A stretch of 11,506 nt of DNA from Hungateiclostridiaceae bacterium UBA3934 (GTDB lineage Bacteria > Bacillota > Clostridia > Acetivibrionales > DTU013): NCBI GenBank assembly GCA_002385815.1, contig DGEE01000030.1, positions 1-11,506 of the forward strand, given 5' to 3'. The translations under genes and the position numbers were made by a program. The notes beneath the pieces are model-generated. The model had not been told where the DNA came from. It was given only the letters and a program-made list of their open reading frames with translations, and did no database searches. Positions 5,721-11,506 of this stretch are shown one piece after another (the stretch's first letter is position 1; the number at the start of each line of letters is the position of its first letter).

Positions 5721-6929
5721 TTGGAGATTCAGGAAAGAGAGTTCATACCTGTACTGCTGGGCAGTGACATCAATACATACAGCATGTCAAGGGCATTTTA
5801 TGAAGCATACGGCGTCAGATCGATAGTGATAGGGAAAGCCGGTACAGGACCGAGCTGCAACAGCAAGATCATAGATTTTCATCAGGTTCCCGGACTCGAC
5901 ACAGAGGGAATATTCATAAAGACCATAAGAGAAATAGCTGCGGAGCATCCGGACAGGAAGATCATACTGATGGGCTGCGGAGACAACTATGTGGAACTGA
6001 TAATCAGGAATTCAGCCAGACTGCCTGAAAACATTGCAGCGCCATATGTGGACGAGCAGCTTATGGACAGGCTGCTGACCAAAACAGAGTTTTACAAGAT
6101 GTGTGACAGTTGCGGTGTGGAGTACCCGGCTACATTTATTTATAACAGATCCATGGGCGGCGATTTCACACTGCCGTTTGAATTCCCTGTCTTCGTAAAG
6201 CCCTCCAATGGCATCAAATACTGGCAGCATGAATTTCCGACGCAGAAGAAGGCGTACAGGCTGAACAGCGAAGCTGAACTGAAGGAAGTCATAGAGCAGA
6301 TATATGGGGCGGGTTATGACGACCGGCTTATCATACAGGACTTTGTGCCCGGGGATGATTCGAACCTTCGGGTAATGATCTGCTATTCCGGCAGAGACAA
6401 GAAGGTAAAGCTGATGTCTTTTGCCCATGTGGTGCTGGAAGAGCACACGCCGCAGGGTATCGGCAATACAGCCGTGCTCATGAATGACTATGATCCGGAA
6501 CTTTCGGAGAAGTTGAGAAATTTCCTCGACAGTATAGGTTATACAGGGTATTCGACCTTTGATATCAAGTATGATCAGAGGGATGGCAGGTACAAAATAC
6601 TGGAGATGAATCTCAGGCAGGGGCGCAGTAACTATTATGTGACAGCGGTCGGGAACAATCTGGCAAGATATGTTGTCGAAGACTATATATACAATAAGGA
6701 TCTGCCTTTCGAGACAGCCAATGCCAGGAATTTGTGGACCGTCATCCCCCTGGGAGTGGCTTTCAGATACACCAGTGATGCTGACATCAGGAGACGAATG
6801 AGAGAGCTGATGAGGGAGAAGAGGGTGACGAATCCTCTGTTTATGAAAGGCGACAACAAGGTAAAAAGGATGCTGTTTTTGTATAAATCACATTTGAGCC
6901 ATTGGCTGAAATTCAGGAAATATCTGTGA
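5721..6929 (+). CDS. ATP-grasp ligase, D-aspartate ligase-like (402 aa)
   Basis: The N-terminal pre-ATP-grasp part carries EFIPVLLGSDIN (7-18) and LMGCGDNY (83-90). The ATP-grasp fold follows, with VFVKPSNG (157-164, nucleotide-binding Lys160), QDFVPGDDS (206-214), FDIKYD (280-285) and the metal-binding EMNLRQGRS (295-303, Glu295 and Asn297). These blocks, in the same order, closely resemble the Enterococcus faecium D-aspartate ligase AslFm as I remember it; I could not align them. AslFm activates the beta-carboxyl of D-Asp with ATP and attaches it to the side-chain amine of L-Lys in the cytoplasmic UDP-MurNAc-pentapeptide. This gene appears to be first in an operon with FemX-like and flippase genes, which supports a peptidoglycan role. 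Residues 330-402 form a basic tail of unknown function. The amino acid used is uncertain, and no aspartate racemase gene is visible. Confidence 0.82.
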   Translation: MEIQEREFIPVLLGSDINTYSMSRAFYEAYGVRSIVIGKAGTGPSCNSKIIDFHQVPGLDTEGIFIKTIREIAAEHPDRKIILMGCGDNYVELIIRNSARLPENIAAPYVDEQLMDRLLTKTEFYKMCDSCGVEYPATFIYNRSMGGDFTLPFEFPVFVKPSNGIKYWQHEFPTQKKAYRLNSEAELKEVIEQIYGAGYDDRLIIQDFVPGDDSNLRVMICYSGRDKKVKLMSFAHVVLEEHTPQGIGNTAVLMNDYDPELSEKLRNFLDSIGYTGYSTFDIKYDQRDGRYKILEMNLRQGRSNYYVTAVGNNLARYVVEDYIYNKDLPFETANARNLWTVIPLGVAFRYTSDADIRRRMRELMREKRVTNPLFMKGDNKVKRMLFLYKSHLSHWLKFRKYL

Positions 6930-6935
6930 TCACAG
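6924..6935. repeat. Perfect 12-bp palindrome CTGTGATCACAG at the end of the ligase gene
   Basis: The palindrome includes the ligase TGA stop codon (6927-6929). The 107-bp gap after it shows no clear promoter or terminator, so the next gene is probably co-transcribed. The palindrome may be an RNA stem, a binding site or chance. Confidence 0.3.
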
Positions 6936-7023
6936 GGATCAATGAAGGCCGCAGATCAGAGCTCAACGAATGTTCCTGGTCATGCGGAGACCGGCGGAGG
7001 ACCCGGGTCAACTGAAAAACGAC

Positions 7024-7031
7024 AGAGGTGA
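7024..7031 (+). promoter_or_regulatory. Shine-Dalgarno AGAGGTGA that decides the FemX-like start
   Basis: This sequence is close to the full anti-Shine-Dalgarno complement. The in-frame GTG 7028 lies inside it and would have no binding site of its own. TTG 7037-7039 lies 8 nt after the GAGG core and is the better start. Confidence 0.6.
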
Positions 7032-7036
7032 AGCGA

Positions 7037-8125
7037 TTGAATAATGGAGTCAGTTCTGACAAAGCAAATATCAATGCGCAAAACAAGCCAGGTGCTGATA
7101 TCAGCAAATACGAAGAATTTTTGCAGTCCCATCCGAAGGGCCATTTCATGCAGTCACCGCAGTGGGCAGAGGTGAAGTCCTTCTGGAAGAACGAGATAGT
7201 GACGGTTGAAGATGAAAACGGGAATATAAAAGGGGCGATGAGCCTGCTCATCAGGAAGATACCCATATTGCCCTATACCATGATGTACTCGCCGAGGGGA
7301 CCAGTGTGCGATCCTCATGACGAGTCCACTCTCAGGGAATTGCTGGAGAAGTGCAAGGCACTGGCGAAGAAGCACCGCAGTTATGTGCTGAAAATGGATC
7401 CGGACATCGAGGTCGAAGACACACAGTTCGAGGAAATCGTAAAAAAACTTGGGTTCAGGGTGAGCCGCGGTCTGAAGAACTATGAAGGCATCCAGCCCAG
7501 GTTCGTCTTCAGGCTGGACCTCCGCGACAAGACAGAGGAACAGATCATGGCCGACTTCCACCATAAGGTCCGCTACAATATCAGGCTTGCCGGAAGGAAA
7601 GGCGTTGAGGTCAGAGTCGGGACCAGGGAGGATGTGGCCGTTTTCCACAGGATGATCGTTGAGACGGGCATACGTGACAATTTTGTCGTCAGGAGCAGGG
7701 AGTACTATGAAAAGGTGTTTGACTGCCTGTCGCCGGACCATCTAAGGGTATTTATCGCAAGCTATGAGGGTAAGCCCATCGCAGGTACCATCGCCATCCT
7801 GTACGGCAATAAATGCTGGTATCTGTACGGAGCCAGCATAAATGAACACCGCAACCTGATGCCCAATTATCTCCTGCAGTGGAATATGATAAAATGGGCA
7901 CTGGAATCGGGCTGTGACATGTATGATTTCAGGGGTGTCCCGGGTGACCTGGATGAGAATAATCCGATGTACGGACTTTACAGGTTCAAGGTCGGCTTCA
8001 GGGGCAAGTTTACCGAGTTCGTGGGGATGCTGGACTATGTATTCAATCCGTTTGTGAACTTTATAGCTGACAAAGGCATAACCGCCTTCCGTGAGCTGAG
8101 GAGAAAAATATATAAGAGAAAGTAA
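7037..8125 (+). CDS. FemA/B/X-type peptidoglycan branching aminoacyltransferase (362 aa from TTG 7037)
   Basis: Family blocks are visible in order: QSPQWAEVK (39-47), YSPRGPV (84-90), KVRYNIRLAGRKGV (177-190), YLYGAS (262-267) with MPNYLLQW just after, YDFRGVPGD (296-304) and GLYRFKVGF (313-321). These are the paired acetyltransferase-like domains of Fem proteins, which transfer an amino acid from aminoacyl-tRNA to the stem peptide of lipid II or its UDP precursor. The length and the absence of an inserted coiled-coil arm are closer to FemX than to S. aureus FemA. The gene lies 107 bp after the ligase gene and only 7 bp before the flippase gene. The amino acid added and the acceptor are unknown. 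GTG 7028 would add three residues, but it lies within the Shine-Dalgarno. Confidence 0.87.
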   Translation: MNNGVSSDKANINAQNKPGADISKYEEFLQSHPKGHFMQSPQWAEVKSFWKNEIVTVEDENGNIKGAMSLLIRKIPILPYTMMYSPRGPVCDPHDESTLRELLEKCKALAKKHRSYVLKMDPDIEVEDTQFEEIVKKLGFRVSRGLKNYEGIQPRFVFRLDLRDKTEEQIMADFHHKVRYNIRLAGRKGVEVRVGTREDVAVFHRMIVETGIRDNFVVRSREYYEKVFDCLSPDHLRVFIASYEGKPIAGTIAILYGNKCWYLYGASINEHRNLMPNYLLQWNMIKWALESGCDMYDFRGVPGDLDENNPMYGLYRFKVGFRGKFTEFVGMLDYVFNPFVNFIADKGITAFRELRRKIYKRK

Positions 8126-8132
8126 AAGAGCA

Positions 8133-9824
8133 GTGGAAAGACAATCGAATGTAAAAGGATTTACGATTTTAAGTGCCGCCAGTTTAATAAACAAGGTGCT
8201 CGGTGTCCTGTATGTGCCGATCGTTACTCTTATACTGGGAAATTACGGCAACGGTATTTATGAGCAGGGATACAAGCTGTATCAGATGGCGTTTGTCATC
8301 ACGAATACGGGCATACCTATTGCATTGTCCAAAATCATATCAGAGCAGCTTGCGTCGGAGAAATACAATGTGTCGTACAGGACATTTCGCATTACGACGC
8401 TGCTGCTGTTAGTGGCAGGCACATTCACGAGCATACTGACAGCCGCGCTGGCAATGCCTATGGCCAAGCTGATGCATTCGCCGGAGTCATCCATGACCAT
8501 TATGGTGTTGGCCCCTGCAATGCTGTTTACTTCTATTTCTTGCATTTTCAGGGGTTATTTCCAGGGCCGTTCGAATATGGTGCCTACCAGCATATCCCAG
8601 GTAGTGGAGCAGGCCGTCAATGCTGTTGTCACTATAGCTTTTGCCTGGCTGGCGTATCAGTACGGTGTAAAAATAGCGATTGCCAACGGTATCACCGGCG
8701 ATACCGAGATTTTTACGGAAGCTGTGAGATATGCAGCTGCGGGGGCGGCTGTAGGGACGACAGCAGGTGCCTTTGCAAGCATGATATACCTTTATCGCAC
8801 ATATTCGAGGAAAAAGCCCCAGATTACTTCAGAGCTGAAATATTCGACGACAGACGGGTCCGAGTATACAACGTCAGGTATACTGAAAACGATTTTTTTC
8901 CATGCCATCCCCATAACACTGGGTTCTCTGGCGGTATATTCGACTCAGCTGATCGATGTCATCAACACAAAATCAAGGCTTATCGTTGCAGGCTTCAGCG
9001 AGTTCGAGGCTACGAGTATGTATGGTATCCTGTCAACACAGTATACCAAGGTGCTGTTTATTCCTGTCACGTTTGCTACGGCGCTGGGCACTGCCATCCT
9101 ACCGTCGATATCAGCTGCTGCAGCGGTCAATGACCGGGCGTTGCTGAACAGGAGGATACAGAATGCCTTCAGGGTCATATTTATGATAGCTGTGCCTGCT
9201 GCTGTTGGTTTGACAGTCATGGCAAAGCCGATAATCTATATACTGTTTCCCAAATCGCCTGATGGATGGGATCTTCTGTTGATGGGTTCATGGACGCTTA
9301 TACTGATATCTCTGGTGTCAGTGCAGACCTCGGTGCTCCAGGGGCTTGGCAAGACTTATGTGCCGACTGTACATATGGTGATCGGTCTCCTGCTGAAGCT
9401 TGTCGTAAACTACACGTTGATTTCGGTGAGATCGATCAACATCAGAGGTGCTATCATCGGTAATGCTGTATGCTATATCTTTGCGGCTATTATGAACTAC
9501 AGGTCACTGAAGAAATTTACCGGTGTGCGGCTGAATGTCAGGAAGCTGTTCAACAGGCCACTGAGTGTGTCGATCATAATGGGCCTGTTGGTGTATCTGA
9601 TCTATCACGGATTTGTCTTCATGACGGAATGGTTCATCAAATCGGTGTTCGTATTGAATGCTGTCTGCGGATTTGCAGCGATAGTCGTCGGCTGCGTGAT
9701 TTATTATCTTCTTATGATCGTTGCCGGCGGGATTACGGCAAATGATATCAGGAGCCTGCCTATGGGAGAAAGGATACTGGCATTTACGGTCAATATCCCG
9801 TATATGGACAGATATCTTACATGA
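8133..9824 (+). CDS. SpoVB/YtgP (MurJ-like) lipid-linked precursor flippase (563 aa)
   Basis: This is a polytopic membrane protein of the MOP exporter superfamily with roughly 12-14 hydrophobic helices. The N-terminus (NVKGFTILSAASLINKVLG, 6-24) and the block FRGYFQGRSNMVPTSISQ (139-156) followed by VVEQ are typical of the SpoVB/YtgP group. B. subtilis YtgP is a lipid II flippase, while SpoVB acts in spore cortex formation. A substrate-translocating role from the inner to the outer membrane leaflet is therefore likely. The gene follows the FemX-like stop codon by 7 bp, so the two are almost surely co-transcribed, and lipid II (possibly branched) is the most natural cargo. A capsule or teichoic precursor cannot be excluded. 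GTG 8133 is the first start codon after an in-frame stop at 8097-8099, and the Shine-Dalgarno is weak, which hints at translational coupling. Confidence 0.88.
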   Translation: MERQSNVKGFTILSAASLINKVLGVLYVPIVTLILGNYGNGIYEQGYKLYQMAFVITNTGIPIALSKIISEQLASEKYNVSYRTFRITTLLLLVAGTFTSILTAALAMPMAKLMHSPESSMTIMVLAPAMLFTSISCIFRGYFQGRSNMVPTSISQVVEQAVNAVVTIAFAWLAYQYGVKIAIANGITGDTEIFTEAVRYAAAGAAVGTTAGAFASMIYLYRTYSRKKPQITSELKYSTTDGSEYTTSGILKTIFFHAIPITLGSLAVYSTQLIDVINTKSRLIVAGFSEFEATSMYGILSTQYTKVLFIPVTFATALGTAILPSISAAAAVNDRALLNRRIQNAFRVIFMIAVPAAVGLTVMAKPIIYILFPKSPDGWDLLLMGSWTLILISLVSVQTSVLQGLGKTYVPTVHMVIGLLLKLVVNYTLISVRSINIRGAIIGNAVCYIFAAIMNYRSLKKFTGVRLNVRKLFNRPLSVSIIMGLLVYLIYHGFVFMTEWFIKSVFVLNAVCGFAAIVVGCVIYYLLMIVAGGITANDIRSLPMGERILAFTVNIPYMDRYLT

Positions 9825-9870
9825 AGACAGGGACGAGCGGAAAATCTGGTATCAGAGTTTTAGATTTGTG

Positions 9871-9983
9871 ACACACGATATCTGAAGTATGGATTCAGGA
9901 CACGGAAAACACACGATATTTCAAGAGTGGATCTCGTATATGGAAAACCCGCGATTTCCGAATGGGGATCACGGCATCTGACA
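9871..9983. repeat. Three degenerate 38-bp tandem repeats between convergent genes
   Basis: Unit 1 (9871-9908) and unit 2 (9909-9946) are both 38 bp and match at 28 positions; both begin ACACACGATA and end GGAAA. Unit 3 (9947-9983, 37 bp) is more diverged, keeping the CGAT and GGATC cores. A still weaker copy may lie before unit 1, around 9841-9870. The array occupies most of the gap between the flippase gene and the convergent carboxypeptidase gene. No spacers exist between units, so it is not a CRISPR array. Confidence 0.65.
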
Positions 9984-10003
9984 CTGATCCGGCTGGTGTT
10001 TTG

Positions 10004-11371
10004 TCAGCGGTAGTATTTGTACTCGTATCTTTTCTTTTTCAGCCTTCTGGAGATTTTTTTCAAAATTGTCCTGAGTATAACAAAACCGCTGGCTGTAAGC
10101 AAAACGCCCAGCAATATGTACGAATAATTCTGTTCAGATCCCACACCCTCGGGTTCAGGATCCAGGACAGCAGCCACAGGGGCTTTGGCGACATTCCTTG
10201 TGGCAATGAGGTTTACTGCGGCTATTACATTCCCATCTGAAATATATTCGACAGAACCGAGCACATCGCTTTTTCTGACCGGCGCTTTGATAAGGTTGGG
10301 TAAGTCCATCCTGGTCTCGATACTGTTTGCCATAAGACCGTCGTCATCCTTCACCGGCAGTGTGATACTGAGCTCTGATTCTGTTGCCAGGTCCAGGATA
10401 TTGTCATCTCCGGCTGCCCCTTCGACGATGATCGATTTGACTATGGTGCCCGCATCTGTCAGTTTATGCATCGCATAGTTTTCGAAACCGTAGCGCAGTA
10501 GTTCCCGGGCGTATCCATATACCTTGTTCGCTGTCATAACATGCATGACGACGCATATCAGTTCCATGCCGTCCTGGCCTGTTGCCGTTATTACGAGATT
10601 GTTGCCTGCTGCTGCAGTGTAGCCCGTTTTCATGCCGGTTACCGTGTATCTGTATTCCTCACCATTGATTCTGTACGGATGAGTGTTGTCATGCCACAGT
10701 AATTTATTGGTGTTCCTCAATGGATCCCACTTATCATGTTTGTTTGTCACAGGCATATCTTCATAGTATTCTGTGGCCACTATTTTTCTGAATTCAGGGA
10801 TTGTCATGGCGTGACGGGCCATGATGGCGATATCACGGGCGGTGGAAAAGTGGTCCGCATCTTCTTTTTCGGTGTCCTTTCCCGAAGGATTTACGAAATA
10901 TGTGTTTGTTGCCCCCAACTCTCTGGCCCTTCGGTTCATGAGATCCATATACTCCCTGCGGGAAGGGGCCAGGTTTTCAGCGATTATGTTGGCAGCTTCG
11001 TTGGCGGATTTTATCAGCATTACATTGATCATGTTTTCAAGTGTCAGGCCGGTCTCACCCGCCATGATGCCAATGTTCATTCCGCCTCTGCCTATGTCGT
11101 ATACGGCCTGCTGAGATACTTCCATTTCCTGCTGCAGGTCGCCGTTTTCCAATGCCACGATGGCAGTGAGTATCTTTGTCAGGCTGGCCGGTCGTATCAG
11201 TTCATCCGCATTTTGCTCGGCCAGTATCATGCCTGTCTTTGAATCCATCAGAACATAAGAGCATTCCTCGTCAGCTATATTTACCGACTCGGCATTTACA
11301 GGTAAGGCTGAGGTGATGATAAGAATTGCTGTGAAGGACAGATATAACAGTTTGCGTGATATTTTTCTCAT
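10004..11371 (-). CDS. D-alanyl-D-alanine carboxypeptidase (peptidase S11, DacF/PBP5-like), 455 aa
   Basis: The protein starts with a signal peptide (basic MRKISRK, hydrophobic core 8-22, likely cleavage after Ala27). The penicillin-binding active site is complete: Ser63-x-x-Lys66 (SLTK), Ser122-Ala-Asn124 and Lys248-Thr-Gly250. A beta-rich C-terminal domain (about 305-395) is followed by a hydrophobic anchor (about 417-437) and a strongly basic tail, so the enzyme should sit on the outer face of the membrane. It would remove the terminal D-Ala from stem peptides and so limit cross-linking. ATG 11371 is preferred over an in-frame ATG at 11422. It has GGAG five bases upstream and exposes the signal peptide at the N-terminus, while the upstream ATG would lie within about 10 nt of the predicted transcription start. 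The gene is convergent with the flippase gene. Which paralogue it is (vegetative or sporulation) is unclear. Confidence 0.93.
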   Translation of the reverse strand: MRKISRKLLYLSFTAILIITSALPVNAESVNIADEECSYVLMDSKTGMILAEQNADELIRPASLTKILTAIVALENGDLQQEMEVSQQAVYDIGRGGMNIGIMAGETGLTLENMINVMLIKSANEAANIIAENLAPSRREYMDLMNRRARELGATNTYFVNPSGKDTEKEDADHFSTARDIAIMARHAMTIPEFRKIVATEYYEDMPVTNKHDKWDPLRNTNKLLWHDNTHPYRINGEEYRYTVTGMKTGYTAAAGNNLVITATGQDGMELICVVMHVMTANKVYGYARELLRYGFENYAMHKLTDAGTIVKSIIVEGAAGDDNILDLATESELSITLPVKDDDGLMANSIETRMDLPNLIKAPVRKSDVLGSVEYISDGNVIAAVNLIATRNVAKAPVAAVLDPEPEGVGSEQNYSYILLGVLLTASGFVILRTILKKISRRLKKKRYEYKYYR

Positions 11372-11437
11372 ATGTACTCCGGTTTGACTGGTCTTTTGTA
11401 TGATTATTCTTATTTTGCGCATAACTGTGCCAATAAT

Positions 11438-11466
11438 ATTTTAGCATTTTGTGACACCTGTTTCAA
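11438..11466 (-). promoter_or_regulatory. Strong promoter of the carboxypeptidase gene
   Basis: On the minus strand TTGAAA (11466-11461, five of six) is followed after exactly 17 bp by TAAAAT (11443-11438, five of six), and TG plus one base precedes the -10. Transcription would start near 11431, leaving a leader of about 60 nt before ATG 11371. Confidence 0.7.
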
Positions 11467-11506
11467 GATGCCCGGAACGCTGAAACGCTGGTATTGCGTG
11501 ATACTG

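Noticed and set aside
6924..6935. CRP-type operator (TGTGA and TCACA halves)
   Set aside because: CRP sites need a 6-bp spacer between the halves; here they abut. The position at a stop codon inside an operon also argues against it.
7154..7741. Minus-strand frame of 195 codons within the FemX-like gene
   Set aside because: It is antisense to conserved Fem motifs and has no domain features of its own.
8540..9133. Plus-strand frame of 197 codons, rich in Cys and His, within the flippase gene
   Set aside because: This is a frame-shifted reading of hydrophobic codons. The flippase frame is continuous and carries the family motifs.
9871..9983. CRISPR array
   Set aside because: The units are directly adjacent with no unique spacers, are degenerate, and no cas gene is nearby.
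9978..10007. Hairpin CTGACA/TGTCAG at the end of the carboxypeptidase gene as a terminator
   Set aside because: The loop is 18 nt and neither strand has a T-run after the stem.
11372..11422. Longer carboxypeptidase N-terminus from ATG 11422
   Set aside because: It would place 17 extra residues before the signal peptide, lacks a Shine-Dalgarno, and starts within about 10 nt of the predicted transcription start.

Overview
The window reads as a piece of chromosome from a Gram-positive, probably anaerobic bacterium of the Bacillota (Clostridia-like). The evidence is an LTA-synthase-type phosphoglycerol transferase, a FemA/B/X-type peptidoglycan branching enzyme, a SpoVB/YtgP-type flippase, a Vga-like ABC-F protein, purine-rich Shine-Dalgarno sites, several TTG/GTG starts and arginine encoded mostly by AGG/AGA. 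Base composition looks mid-to-high 40s % GC by eye. The genus cannot be fixed from this sequence. I saw no tRNA, rRNA, insertion sequence, CRISPR array or phage gene.

Layout, left to right. (1) 1-710, minus: the N-terminal 236 residues of a metal-dependent amidohydrolase that runs off the left edge. (2) 711-1089: a divergent intergenic region with one promoter for each direction and a perfect 14-bp palindrome. (3) 1090-3357, plus: a five-helix membrane protein with an extracellular LTA-synthase/sulfatase-fold domain, separated by an unusual acidic linker. (4) 3358-3725: a strong promoter followed by a leader of about 320 nt, with a possible micro-ORF and hairpins. (5) 3726-5441, plus: an ABC-F ATPase resembling the Vga-type ribosome-protection proteins. 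(6) 5442-5720: a promoter and a structured 5' UTR. (7) 5721-9824, plus: an apparent three-gene operon encoding an ATP-grasp ligase resembling D-aspartate ligase, a FemX-like transferase and a MurJ/SpoVB-type flippase. (8) 9825-10003: degenerate 38-bp tandem repeats. (9) 10004-11371, minus: a secreted, C-terminally anchored D-alanyl-D-alanine carboxypeptidase with a very good promoter at 11438-11466.

Most of the window concerns the cell envelope. I infer that the ligase and the FemX-like protein build a branch on the third residue of the peptidoglycan precursor stem, that the flippase moves lipid II (perhaps in branched form) across the membrane, and that the carboxypeptidase trims stem peptides outside. 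The LTA-synthase-like protein would build a glycerophosphate polymer or modify a glycolipid. The ABC-F protein is the exception: it acts on the ribosome and has the long leader expected of antibiotic-inducible members. The most interesting point is the pairing of a D-Asp-ligase-like enzyme with a FemX-like transferase and a flippase in one transcription unit. Four consecutive central genes (ABC-F, ligase, FemX-like, flippase) all appear to use non-ATG starts, while the three outer genes use ATG.
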